A stretch of DNA of 42,164 nucleotides from an uncultured Pirellula sp. Its GTDB lineage: Bacteria > Planctomycetota > Planctomycetia > Pirellulales > Pirellulaceae. The notes below the pieces were generated by a model. It made no database searches and had not been told where the DNA came from. It saw only the letters and a list, made by a program, of their open reading frames with translations. A program made the position numbers and the translations under genes. Every line of letters starts with the position of its first letter. The stretch's first letter is position 1. Shown one piece after another: positions 24,042 to 33,076 of this stretch. The stretch covers positions 1 through 42,164 of the forward strand of contig CAIOHR010000332.1 of the NCBI GenBank assembly GCA_903858115.1, in the 5' to 3' direction.

Positions 24042-27000
24042 ATGCTGAAAACAATCCTTCATGTCTGCGTGTTTGCTCTGTGCATGTCGTTTTCACTCCC
24101 TATCCACGGACAAGAGAAGTTGTTGTTCAATGGACGCGACTTGAGCGGTTGGGACGGCAACCCTGATCTTTGGAGTGTCCAGGATGGTGTCATCGTCGGA
24201 ATCACCAAGGCAGAAGAGCCGCTTCCCTACAATCAGTTCTTGATTTGGCGAGGTGGTACCGTCAAGAACTTCGAATTGAAAGTGGTAGCCCGACAGACAG
24301 GAAACAACTCTGGCATTCAATATCGATCGAAAGAACTCAAGGAGGTTGGGAAGTGGTCGATTGGTGGATATCAGTTTGACATTCACCCAACTCCGGCCAA
24401 CAACGCAATGCTATACGACGAACGAGGACGTGGAATCGTCGCGTCGAACGGCCAATCGATGATCGTTACCAAATCTGGCGAGAAATGGGTCACCGAAAGC
24501 CGACCACCAGTGGCCGTTGATATCAACGATTGGAATGAATACACCATCATCGCCAAAGGCAACCGACTCGTTCATCAAGTCAATGGCAAGACGACCGTCG
24601 ATGTCGTCGATCAGCAAGAATCAGATCGTGAACTCGAAGGCCTCTTGGCGTTTCAAGTCCATCGCGGACCAGCCATGCGAGTGGAGATCAAACAAGTGTT
24701 GTTGAAGGAACTTGGTGAATCCGAGCTGTTGACCGAATCCAATTTACCAGTGCCACCCACAGCGACCAAGGTAACACCACCCGCCAAGAAAGCAGCTCCA
24801 CAAAAGAAGTCCGACTCCAAAGCGCAGGCGTCTAGAGCGGCCACGCCGACAGAAAACCAAGAGAAGGGAGTCGACCGCAAGAATCGACAAAAGGCCAATG
24901 CATCGAAAGATAAACCTTCGGCCGAGAAAGCATCGAAAGACAAGCCAGCGACAGGAGTCGCTGTCAACGAGAACAAGGCCACACCCGTCGATCGGATCAA
25001 AGTCCTCAAAGACTTTCGTGTCGAGTTGCTCTATTCGGTACCGGGAGATGATCAAGGGTCGTGGGTAAATCTATGCTTGGACAACCAAGGGCGAATCCTC
25101 GCGAGCGATCAATACGGCGGATTGTTTCGATTCGATGCACCTGCGTTAGGCAAAACGCTCGATCCCAAAGATGTAGTGAAGCTACCCGTGGAGATTCGCG
25201 CTGTGAATGGTATGGTCTGGGCGTTCAACTCGCTCTACGTCGGCGTGAACGATTACGAGAACAAAATTCCCTGTGGTTTGTATCGCATAACAGATAGCAA
25301 CGGCGATGGCGACTTGGACAAAGTCGAACTCCTTCGCGAGATTACCGCGCGAGGGGATCACGGTGTCCACGCCGTTCTTCCAACGCCCGACGGAAAAGCC
25401 CTTTATTTGGTATGTGGCAATGGCGCCAAGAAAACGCAGACAACCGCTACTTCCCAAGTTCCTGCGGTGTGGGGCGAAGATCATTTGCTTCCACGGATGC
25501 CAGATGGTCGCGGGTTCATGCGCGACGTCATGGCGCCCGGCGGCATTATTTATCGTGTATCCCCAGACGGCAAAGACTTTGAAGTTTACTCGAGCGGGTA
25601 TCGAAACATCTTCGACGCATCCTTGAACGAGGCAGGTGAACTATTCACTTATGATGCGGATATGGAATACGACTTCAATACATCTTGGTACCGCCCCACT
25701 CGCGTGAATCATGTGGTCAGCGGTGCTGAGTATGGTTGGCGAAATGGAGCGGGCAAGCGTCCGGAGTTTTACGTTGACAATTTGCCAGCGACGATCAATA
25801 TCGGTCCAGGATCACCGACCGGAACGACTTTTGGTTACGGTGCCAAGTTTCCAGCCAAGTACCAACAAGCTTTCTTTATTCTGGACTGGAGTTGGGGGAA
25901 ACTCTACGCGGTTCATTTGACACCAGATGGTGCCACCTACCGTGCTACGAAGGAAGAGTTTTTATCGGGCTCTCCGTTACCGCTGACCGATGCAATCATC
26001 AATCCGCGTGACGGAGCTATGTACTTCGCGATCGGTGGACGCAAAGTCCAGTCCGGGCTCTATCGAGTAACTTATGTAGGCAACGAATCTACGGCTCCAC
26101 AATCAAGCGTGGTAAATTCAAACCCAGAACGTGACTTGCGGTTGAGTCTGGAACGCTTTCATGGTAAGCAAACCTCGGAGGCGATCGAGAAGGCATGGCC
26201 GCACTTAGGGCACAAGGACCGGTTCGTGCGTTGGGCCGCTCGTACAGCCCTCGAGCATCAGCCGCTCGGTTCCTGGAAAGATCGCATGATCCGCGAGTCC
26301 GACCCGGGGGTTCAGATCGAGGCAATCCTCGCAGCCGCCCGAGTTGGTGGAGTTTGCCCGCAGCACCGTGAAGATGACGCGAAACCTATCGACACGGAGT
26401 TAGGCAATCAACTGCTGGATAGTTTGGATCGAATCGATTTCACCTCTTTGCCGAAGGAACGGCAGTTTGCATACGTGAGAACGCTTCAGATCGTTTTGAA
26501 TCGTTTTGGAAAGCCAGATGATACAAGGGCTAATGCTTGGATTGCGAAACTCGATCCTGCGTTTCCTGCAGCATCGTTTGAAATGAATTGGCTCTTGTGC
26601 GAAACGCTTGTCTTTTTGGGATCACCGAACATTGCAACCAAAGGAATGGCAGCGATCCAAAATGCGCCTAGTCAGGAAGAGCAAATCGAATACGCGCGTT
26701 CGCTTCGCACGCTACAAACAGGTTGGACCAAAGAAACACGCACAGCCTATATCGAGTGGTTCTTGAAAGCAGCCAACTTTCGTGGCGGCGCGAGCTTTGC
26801 CAAGTTCGTTGAGTTCATCCGAGACGACGCCATCCAATCGATGAGTGACAGCGAAAAGGAAACTCTCAAAGAAGTCTTGGCAAGAATGCCTGAGAATAAG
26901 TCGGCGATCGAAACTGCTGGTGCTATGTTTGTCGGTCGCAAACCGAACGGGCTTCAACTCGAAGATATCGTCGGTATGGCAACGCAAGAGTTTCAGAAAG

Positions 27001-27455
27001 AGGGCTCCATTGCCGCTGGCGTAGCGAAGCGAAATCTTGAAAACGGACGAAAGATGTTCGGTGCAGCCAGCTGTTACACATGCCACCGTTTCGGCAATGC
27101 CGGCGGAATGAATGGTCCTGATTTGACAAGCGCCAGTCGCAGATATTCTGTTCGAAATTTGGTCGAACAGATCATGTTGCCGAGCAAAGAAATCAACGAA
27201 CAGTTTGTTCCGATCGAAGTGATCACCGAAGATGAGGAACGAATCCGAGGGGTAGTCGTCAACCTCAAGGGTGACACGATAACGCTCAATACCAACGCAG
27301 CCGACCCGAACGAACGGACCAATATCGACCGAAAATCGGTTGTGAGTATCGCTCCATCCAAGGTGTCGCCGATGCCAGATGACTTGCTAAAGTTCTTGAC
27401 CAAGGAAGAGATTTTGGATTTGCTGGCGTATGTGCTGAACGGCGTGGATGAGTAA
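24042..27455 (+). CDS. secreted fusion: 3-keto-disaccharide hydrolase domain, beta-propeller, HEAT-like region, cytochrome c
   Basis: The 1137-residue protein starts at the ATG that opens a signal peptide (MLKTILHVCVFALCMSFS). Residues about 28-220 form a 3-keto-disaccharide hydrolase (DUF1080) domain, with LLFNGRDLSGWDG at its start, NSGIQYRS and GGYQFDIH. About 100 Lys/Ala/Pro-rich residues follow as a linker. A propeller of the planctomycete membrane-bound-dehydrogenase type spans about 320-680 (YSSGYRNIFDASLNEAGELFTYDADME, GAEYGWRNG). A helical repeat region spans about 690-990. The C-terminal haem domain has CYTCH at about 1011-1015, NGPDLTSASRRYS, MLPSKEINEQF and a terminal LLAYVLNG. 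It probably oxidises or cleaves a keto-sugar in the envelope and passes electrons to the haem. It is monocistronic as far as seen. Confidence 0.88.
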   Translation: MLKTILHVCVFALCMSFSLPIHGQEKLLFNGRDLSGWDGNPDLWSVQDGVIVGITKAEEPLPYNQFLIWRGGTVKNFELKVVARQTGNNSGIQYRSKELKEVGKWSIGGYQFDIHPTPANNAMLYDERGRGIVASNGQSMIVTKSGEKWVTESRPPVAVDINDWNEYTIIAKGNRLVHQVNGKTTVDVVDQQESDRELEGLLAFQVHRGPAMRVEIKQVLLKELGESELLTESNLPVPPTATKVTPPAKKAAPQKKSDSKAQASRAATPTENQEKGVDRKNRQKANASKDKPSAEKASKDKPATGVAVNENKATPVDRIKVLKDFRVELLYSVPGDDQGSWVNLCLDNQGRILASDQYGGLFRFDAPALGKTLDPKDVVKLPVEIRAVNGMVWAFNSLYVGVNDYENKIPCGLYRITDSNGDGDLDKVELLREITARGDHGVHAVLPTPDGKALYLVCGNGAKKTQTTATSQVPAVWGEDHLLPRMPDGRGFMRDVMAPGGIIYRVSPDGKDFEVYSSGYRNIFDASLNEAGELFTYDADMEYDFNTSWYRPTRVNHVVSGAEYGWRNGAGKRPEFYVDNLPATINIGPGSPTGTTFGYGAKFPAKYQQAFFILDWSWGKLYAVHLTPDGATYRATKEEFLSGSPLPLTDAIINPRDGAMYFAIGGRKVQSGLYRVTYVGNESTAPQSSVVNSNPERDLRLSLERFHGKQTSEAIEKAWPHLGHKDRFVRWAARTALEHQPLGSWKDRMIRESDPGVQIEAILAAARVGGVCPQHREDDAKPIDTELGNQLLDSLDRIDFTSLPKERQFAYVRTLQIVLNRFGKPDDTRANAWIAKLDPAFPAASFEMNWLLCETLVFLGSPNIATKGMAAIQNAPSQEEQIEYARSLRTLQTGWTKETRTAYIEWFLKAANFRGGASFAKFVEFIRDDAIQSMSDSEKETLKEVLARMPENKSAIETAGAMFVGRKPNGLQLEDIVGMATQEFQKEGSIAAGVAKRNLENGRKMFGAASCYTCHRFGNAGGMNGPDLTSASRRYSVRNLVEQIMLPSKEINEQFVPIEVITEDEERIRGVVVNLKGDTITLNTNAADPNERTNIDRKSVVSIAPSKVSPMPDDLLKFLTKEEILDLLAYVLNGVDE

Positions 27456-27530
27456 TCGATGGGATGCTTCGGTTTATGGAAGTGTTCCTTTGCACCACCG
27501 TAGTGTTTCGAAATACTGCAGAAGAACTAC

Positions 27531-28442
27531 ATGCGAAAACTGAAAATCGCGACCATTTGCCAATACCAGGGATATGAAAAGGATTTCATCTACCGATTGA
27601 TCCGATCTCTTTACGGCGATCGGATTGAATGCGTAAGTCCGAGATCCTGCGATCTGTTGATCGCCGGTCCATTTCGACAAAAGTGTTTCGGATGGAAGCT
27701 TAAGTTTCCAGCGGCTTTCAAGGTAACGATGGCTGGTCGCAAGAACCTGCCGCGAGTTTTGTATCAAACGGGTGAGAATATGAGATGGAATGCGATCCCG
27801 TGCGATTACTCCATCTCTTTCGACCTGGGGGTAACCAACGTTCATCACTGTCGCTTCCCACTATGGATGGCCATGTTTGATTGGCGACATGAAGGAATCG
27901 AAACAAATGGTGAAGAACGTCTCGGTCCCCCTATCCCGATCGAACAGTTGATGCGTCCTCTGGGATCGCAATCCGCCAGGATGTTCAAGGCCATTTTGAT
28001 CAGCTCGCATCAAAGAGAGCCGAGGGCGACACTCTTGGAAGCCACCAAGCAAATCATGGAGGTGGAGTGTTATGGCAGCGCATTCCCCGAGTCAAAGGGA
28101 AAGAATTTTTTGAAGCTGGACGTCTGCCGCGATAAGATGTTTGCACTTTGTCCCGAGAACTCGATGGCCCCTGGTTACTACACGGAAAAGATACCGGATG
28201 CATTCGCCGCGGGATGTATACCGATCACCTGGTGCGATCAAAACGTTTCGCATGACTTCAACCCGAATGCCATCATCAACATGGCTTCGTTTGCATCAAC
28301 GGGCTATGTCGAAGGACTTCGCGAAATGGTCCAGCCTCAGTCGCTAAATCGGATTCTCAACGAACCGCTTCTGCTCAAGCGTCCCTCGCTCGACAACATG
28401 AAGTCCTTTTTGGAGAAGGTGATTGACGAAGTATTGGGTTGA
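27531..28442 (+). CDS. glycosyltransferase family 10 (alpha-1,3-fucosyltransferase-like)
   Basis: GT10 enzymes move fucose from GDP-fucose to a glycan. The 303-residue protein carries the family's donor-site block at about 200-235: DKMFALCPENSMAPGYYTEK, then IPDAFAAGCIPITW. The Glu/Lys of YYTEK and the FxxCPEN phenylalanine/asparagine are the expected donor contacts. The N-terminal half is divergent and contains LYQTGEN. There is no signal or membrane anchor, as in bacterial GT10 enzymes. No other glycan or GDP-fucose gene is nearby, so the acceptor is unknown. It starts 75 bases after the large fusion gene and ends at a terminator. Confidence 0.85.
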   Translation: MRKLKIATICQYQGYEKDFIYRLIRSLYGDRIECVSPRSCDLLIAGPFRQKCFGWKLKFPAAFKVTMAGRKNLPRVLYQTGENMRWNAIPCDYSISFDLGVTNVHHCRFPLWMAMFDWRHEGIETNGEERLGPPIPIEQLMRPLGSQSARMFKAILISSHQREPRATLLEATKQIMEVECYGSAFPESKGKNFLKLDVCRDKMFALCPENSMAPGYYTEKIPDAFAAGCIPITWCDQNVSHDFNPNAIINMASFASTGYVEGLREMVQPQSLNRILNEPLLLKRPSLDNMKSFLEKVIDEVLG

Positions 28443-28450
28443 TGTCCTAG

Positions 28451-28490
28451 CTAGTTCTTTCGGTCCGAATTGCAATTGAACTAGTTTTTT
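28451..28490 (+). terminator. intrinsic terminator of the GT10 gene, overlapping the convergent stop codon
   Basis: CTAGTTC (28451-28457) pairs with GAACTAG (28478-28484), followed by six T. The 20-base loop contains AATTGCAATT, itself palindromic. The right arm and T-tract overlap the last codons of the minus-strand ABC ATPase gene. Confidence 0.6.
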
Positions 28491-29452
28491 GCTACGAGTT
28501 TTGAACCTCGATGCTGCGCAATGAGCGTTCGAAACAAAATGGCCATATCTCCATCCGCACCAAGCAACTGTTCTACTTCGATCCCAGAGTCCACTGCCGC
28601 AGCTACCGATTGATAAAACTCAATCGGACGCTTTACCGCAATCAGGACTTTCCGATGAGTTGGATCAAGACGAATGGATTCAACCCAATCATGCCCAGCT
28701 ACAAACGCAGCGAACTCTTTGAACTGGGGACTCACGACAGTAAGCTCTTGAGGTAAGTCGACCAGCATGCTTCGTAGTTCTCCTGCTTTGCCTGATGCCA
28801 GCAATCGACCGCCATAGATAAACAGAAACGAATCGGTGACTTGTTCCACTTCGTGCAGTACATGGCTTGCCAAAAGCAAACTTCGCCCTTGCGAAGCCCA
28901 GTCTTTAAGCAATGCAATCATTTGCGACCGACCAACGGGATCCAGTCCATTGAAGGGCTCATCCAAGATCAAAAACACCGGATCGTTTGCGATCGCTTGG
29001 GCTAGCTTGCATCTTTGCCTCATCCCTAACGAGAATGAACTGATAGGGCGATCGATCTCGTTCGTAAGTCCAACATGTTGAAGAACCTCTGACATGCGGG
29101 ACCTAGCATCGGAAGGCGAGAATCCGCTCAGGGCCAGCAGTTGTCCAATCCACTGTCGTGGTGTCACCCCTGGCAAAGAGATATCCGTTGCAGGGCACAG
29201 GCCGATGTAGTGTTGAACCGTAGGATCAAGATAGGGAGCTGCACCGAGCACCTTCACTGAACCAAGTGACGGGCGAAGAACACCCGTCAACAAAGCGATG
29301 AGCGTGGACTTGCCTGCACCGTTCGGGCCAACCAGGCCATAGGCTCCCTGAGGTAGTTCAATATGAACATCATTGACGCCAATCACATTCCCATACATTC
29401 TCGACAAATGATCAAGTGAGAAAAGAGGAGTCTTTGAGTCAATGGTAACCAT
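28481..29452 (-). CDS. ABC transporter ATP-binding subunit
   Basis: The 323-residue protein is a single nucleotide-binding domain plus a C-terminal extension of about 90 residues. It shows Walker A GPNGAGKST (42-50), a Q-loop region near LCPATD, signature SFSLGMRQR (about 139-147), Walker B FLILDEPFNGLD, and the switch histidine in LLLASHVLHE. The signature reads SLGMR in place of the consensus SGGQ, as is common in the multidrug/gliding-type (CcmA/NatA) group. No permease gene lies next to it on either side, so the partner must be elsewhere. Its end overlaps the terminator of the convergent gene. It is divergent from the DinB-like gene. Confidence 0.92.
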   Translation of the reverse strand: MVTIDSKTPLFSLDHLSRMYGNVIGVNDVHIELPQGAYGLVGPNGAGKSTLIALLTGVLRPSLGSVKVLGAAPYLDPTVQHYIGLCPATDISLPGVTPRQWIGQLLALSGFSPSDARSRMSEVLQHVGLTNEIDRPISSFSLGMRQRCKLAQAIANDPVFLILDEPFNGLDPVGRSQMIALLKDWASQGRSLLLASHVLHEVEQVTDSFLFIYGGRLLASGKAGELRSMLVDLPQELTVVSPQFKEFAAFVAGHDWVESIRLDPTHRKVLIAVKRPIEFYQSVAAAVDSGIEVEQLLGADGDMAILFRTLIAQHRGSKLVAKN

Positions 29453-29647
29453 GCCAAACCGACCAGTATTACGGAAGTGGGTGGGTAAAGGAGCAGTAAA
29501 AGCTCAGCAGCAGTTGTTGCGCTGGGAACACTGTAATCTGGGAGCATTGTAATCGAGCCAAATGGAAGCAGGTCGACGGAATAGCACGAAAGGTTACAAT
29601 GCACTACAGATTCGAGATAACTCTTTACTTTCATTCGAGGTCAAGTC

Positions 29648-30127
29648 ATGAACTTCATCGGCACGAACACCAATGCGACTATCGGTTATGCCAAGCAGAT
29701 CTTGTCGGACGTTGACGACGCCAGCATGTGCGAACAACCCCTTGGCCTGAATCACCCTGCTTGGCTATTGATGCACCTCGCAACAGCAGCCGATTACGCT
29801 GCGACGTTACTTGGTGGTAATGGAGTCTGCCCCGCCTCGTGGAATGAAATTTCGGATACGAAGAAGCCGCTATCGAAGAACCGAGCAGACTACCCATCGA
29901 AGGAAGAATTGCTCAAGACGTTTGAAGCGGCATTCCAGAACGCATCACAGCTATATCAAGACTCGAGCGATGAAAACTTGAGCAAACCCCAAAAGCTTGG
30001 TTTCTTCGAAACGGAGTTGCCCTCCGTTGGAGACATGGCAACCTTCTTGATCCTCTCCCACACGAACCTGCACCTCGGACAGTTGTCGGCTTGGCGACGC
30101 GCCATCGGCAAGTCACCCTTGTTCTAG
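29648..30127 (+). CDS. DinB-like (four-helix, metal-binding) protein
   Basis: The 159-residue protein has the helical pattern of the DinB/YfiT superfamily, members of which are often metal-dependent thiol transferases or of unknown role. The three expected metal histidines can be placed in the second helix (HPAWLLMHLATAADY) and in the last long helix (LSHTNLHLGQLSAWRR). It is cytoplasmic, with no signal. The RBS region GAGGTCAAGTC precedes the ATG. It stands alone between the divergent ABC gene and tRNA-Leu. The substrate is unknown; resemblance to the DUF1569 subgroup is possible. Confidence 0.75.
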   Translation: MNFIGTNTNATIGYAKQILSDVDDASMCEQPLGLNHPAWLLMHLATAADYAATLLGGNGVCPASWNEISDTKKPLSKNRADYPSKEELLKTFEAAFQNASQLYQDSSDENLSKPQKLGFFETELPSVGDMATFLILSHTNLHLGQLSAWRRAIGKSPLF

Positions 30128-30312
30128 GTCAGCAGAGTAGTAGGCACATTCCATGTGCTGTCCACCTATCAACCTAGCAAATGTCCAGAAGTGGACGGCA
30201 CGACGAGGATCCTGCGTCTGGCTGATTCTGATAAGATACAAAACAAACCGCTTGTTTCGTTTGGAAGACGCACTAGCCGTCTCGATCAGGTGTCGCTAAA
30301 CTGTGGTCTGAT

Positions 30313-30398
30313 GCCGCTGTGGCGAAATGGCAGACGCAGCAGATTTAAAATCTGCTGGGGCGTAAAGTCCCGTGTGGGTTCGAGTCCCACCAGCGGTA
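30313..30398 (+). tRNA. tRNA-Leu (anticodon UAA)
   Basis: An 86-base cloverleaf with a long variable arm, typical of tRNA-Leu. The acceptor stem GCCGCTG pairs with CAGCGGT (G1-U72 wobble). The anticodon stem GCAGA/TCTGC (30339-30343, 30351-30355) presents TAA at 30346-30348. The T-arm is GTGGGTTCGAGTCCCAC. A is the discriminator base and the CCA tail is not encoded. A T-rich stretch follows. It decodes UUA and, by wobble, UUG. Confidence 0.97.
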
Positions 30399-30528
30399 TC
30401 TTTTCTATTCTTTGTCTTGTGTTTTTGCTCTAGTGCAGGCGTAGGATGAGTGAGGGCGCAATCACTCTCTTTCCTGACCTTACCAACTTTCCTTGACCTC
30501 ACCAAAATCTCTGTAAGTTTTTCGACGA

Positions 30529-32850
30529 TCAAACTACCGCGGGTTTGCGAATCATCTTTTTGGTATGGTCGGTGATTTCTTCGTCCGTTTCCTTCATCCG
30601 AACGCAATCGACATAGAAGCGTCGCTTCCCATCGATCTCTTCTTCGACGAGTCCGTGGATATCGGTATCGAAGCCTGGAAACTTGTCGTTGAACATTTGA
30701 GCAAACCGTAGATATTCGATAATCAGTTTGTTGAAGCGTTCGCCAGGAATCAACAATGGAATTCCTGGCGGATAGGGAGTGAGCAACACAGCCGTCGCTC
30801 TTCCTTCGAGATTGTCGATCTCCACTCGATCCACTTCATCATGAGCCATCATCGCGAACGCGTCCGATGGTTTCATCGCGGGCTGCATCGGAGAAAGATA
30901 CATTTCCGTGGTTACGCGGGCGACATCATATTTGGTGTAAGTGTCGTGGATCTGCTGGCAGAGGTCCTTGAGTCCGATGCGTTCGTACTTCGGATACTGC
31001 TGACAAAACTCTGGCAAGATCTTCCACATCGGTTGATTCTTGTCGTAGTCGTCCTTGAACTGTTGGAGGGCGCTGAGCAATGTATTCCAGCGACCTTTCG
31101 TGATTCCGATCGTGAACATAATGAAGAAGGAGTAAAGTCCAGTCTTCTCCACGATGACGCCATGCTCGGATAGGTAGCGAGTCACGATCGATGCTGGGAT
31201 TCCTGTTTCCGCAAATTGGCCCGAGACGTCGAGGCCGGGGGTGATCACCGTAGCCTTGATAGGATCCAGCATGTTAAATCCTGGAGCTAGATTGCCAAAC
31301 CCGTGCCACTTATCACCAGCATGCAGCATCCAGTCTTCGCGCGCTCCGACTCCTTCTTCGGCTAGATTGTCAGGGCCCCAGACTTTAAACCACCAATCGC
31401 TGCCCCATTCTTCATCCACTTTTCGCATGGCTCTTCGGAAATCGATTGCTTCCATGATGGACTCGGCAACGAGCGCGGTTCCGCCAGGCGGTTCCATCAT
31501 CGCTGCAGCCACATCGCATGACGCGATAATTGCATACTGTGGCGATGTTGATGCGTGCATCAAATAGGCTTCATTAAATGTGTGGCGGTCCAACTTCTTG
31601 TTTTCGGGTTCGCGAACCAAAATATGCGACGCTTGCGAAATGCCGGCTAGCAATTTGTGAGTCGAATGGGTTGCGAAGATCATCGACTCTTTGGGAGCTG
31701 GTCGATTTGGACCGATCGCATGGAAATTCTTATAAAACTGATGGAAAGCGGCATGAGGTAACCACGCTTCATCAAAATGGAGCGTGCCAATCTCGCCGTC
31801 CAGCATTCGCCGCAGTTCTTCGACGTTGTAGATGATTCCATCGTACGTGCTCTGTGTAATCGTCAAGATGCGAGGCTTACGATCCGGATGTTTGGCTTGA
31901 GCTTCGCGAGCGAACGGGTTCGCATCGATTTTCTTTTGAATGTTCTCCATCCGGAATTCTTCCAAAGGGATGGGCCCGATGATCCCGAGATTATTCCGTG
32001 TGGGTGTAAGGAACACTGGCACAGCACCCGTCATGATGATGGAGTGCAAAACGGATTTGTGGCAATTCCGATCCACAACCACGATATCACCGTTGGCGAC
32101 TGTGGAGTGCCATACGATTTTGTTCGAAGTTGAAGTTCCATTTGTCACAAAGAAACAGTGATCCGCACCGAAAATGCGTGCTGCGTTTCTTTCCGAAGCG
32201 GCAACGGGGCCTGTGTGATCCAACAATTGGCCTAGCTCTTCGACAGCATTGCACACGTCGGCACGCAACATGTTCTCACCAAAAAATTGATGAAACATCT
32301 GACCTACAGGGCTCTTCAAAAACGCGACGCCACCCGAGTGGCCAGGGCAATGCCACGAGTAAGAACCATCATTAGCGTAATGAACCAATGCGCGGAAGAA
32401 CGGTGGTGCTAAACCATCGAGGTACGATTTCGCTTCACGCAAGATATGTCGAGCGACAAACTCCGGCGTGTCTTCAAACATGTGAATAAAGCCATGCAGC
32501 TCTCGCAAAATATCGTTCGGGATGTGGCGGGAAGTTCGAGTTTCACCGTACAAGAAAATCGGGATATCCGAATTCTTGAGTCGGATCTCCGAGATGAAGT
32601 TCCGAATGTTTTCGAGTGCCGTTCCCATCGATTTGTCCGAGGCGAATTCATCGTCATCGATCGACAGGATAAATGCCGAGGCACGGCTCTGTTGCTGTGC
32701 GAATTGTGAAAGGTCGCCGTAATTTGTCACACCGGCGACTTCGATTCCCTCTTGTTCTATCGCTTCTGCGAGCGCTCGAATCCCTAACCCTGATGCATTG
32801 CCTGAACGGAAATCTTCGTCGATGATAACGACCGGGAACTTGAATTTCAT
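30529..32850 (-). CDS. PLP-dependent Orn/Lys/Arg decarboxylase (biodegradative fold), probable arginine decarboxylase
   Basis: The 773-residue protein has the three-part layout of AdiA/CadA/SpeC-type fold-I decarboxylases. A CheY-like wing domain covers residues 1-130 (VVIIDEDF near the start). The PLP core contains SYSWHCPGHSGG, FFVTNGTSTSNK, LHFDEAW (Asp360) and the Schiff-base ATHSTHKLLAG (Lys399). The C-terminal domain includes LTPYPPGIPLLIPGE. It removes the carboxyl group of a basic amino acid and feeds polyamine synthesis or acid resistance. Length and motif wording favour arginine or ornithine over lysine, but the substrate cannot be settled by eye. AAAGG six bases before the ATG is the ribosome site. 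No antiporter gene is adjacent, which argues for a biosynthetic role. Confidence 0.92.
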   Translation of the reverse strand: MKFKFPVVIIDEDFRSGNASGLGIRALAEAIEQEGIEVAGVTNYGDLSQFAQQQSRASAFILSIDDDEFASDKSMGTALENIRNFISEIRLKNSDIPIFLYGETRTSRHIPNDILRELHGFIHMFEDTPEFVARHILREAKSYLDGLAPPFFRALVHYANDGSYSWHCPGHSGGVAFLKSPVGQMFHQFFGENMLRADVCNAVEELGQLLDHTGPVAASERNAARIFGADHCFFVTNGTSTSNKIVWHSTVANGDIVVVDRNCHKSVLHSIIMTGAVPVFLTPTRNNLGIIGPIPLEEFRMENIQKKIDANPFAREAQAKHPDRKPRILTITQSTYDGIIYNVEELRRMLDGEIGTLHFDEAWLPHAAFHQFYKNFHAIGPNRPAPKESMIFATHSTHKLLAGISQASHILVREPENKKLDRHTFNEAYLMHASTSPQYAIIASCDVAAAMMEPPGGTALVAESIMEAIDFRRAMRKVDEEWGSDWWFKVWGPDNLAEEGVGAREDWMLHAGDKWHGFGNLAPGFNMLDPIKATVITPGLDVSGQFAETGIPASIVTRYLSEHGVIVEKTGLYSFFIMFTIGITKGRWNTLLSALQQFKDDYDKNQPMWKILPEFCQQYPKYERIGLKDLCQQIHDTYTKYDVARVTTEMYLSPMQPAMKPSDAFAMMAHDEVDRVEIDNLEGRATAVLLTPYPPGIPLLIPGERFNKLIIEYLRFAQMFNDKFPGFDTDIHGLVEEEIDGKRRFYVDCVRMKETDEEITDHTKKMIRKPAVV

Positions 32851-33076
32851 AAAGGGCCTTTAAAGGGGGATCCGAACGGATAAATTCCGCCCGCAATTTA
32901 CCTAAAAGTACCGGACAGCGAACTACTCGAAAAGCGTTATTCTCGATTTTTGGGATGCTTAACCGCCCGAGAAATCCCAGCCGACGAGAATGCAAGCGAA
33001 TTTGCCACATGTCTTGATAAAAGATTGCTACGCTTGCGAGCCAGTCGAATGGACATTTGAATTCACATGTGCTGGA

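Noticed and set aside
29383..29634. Minus-strand 83-codon frame upstream of the ABC gene
   Set aside because: Overlaps the ABC gene start out of frame and has no family match; its hydrophobic run is short.
30296..30607. Minus-strand 103-codon frame
   Set aside because: Antisense to tRNA-Leu and overlapping the decarboxylase end; a familiar artefact of translated tRNA.
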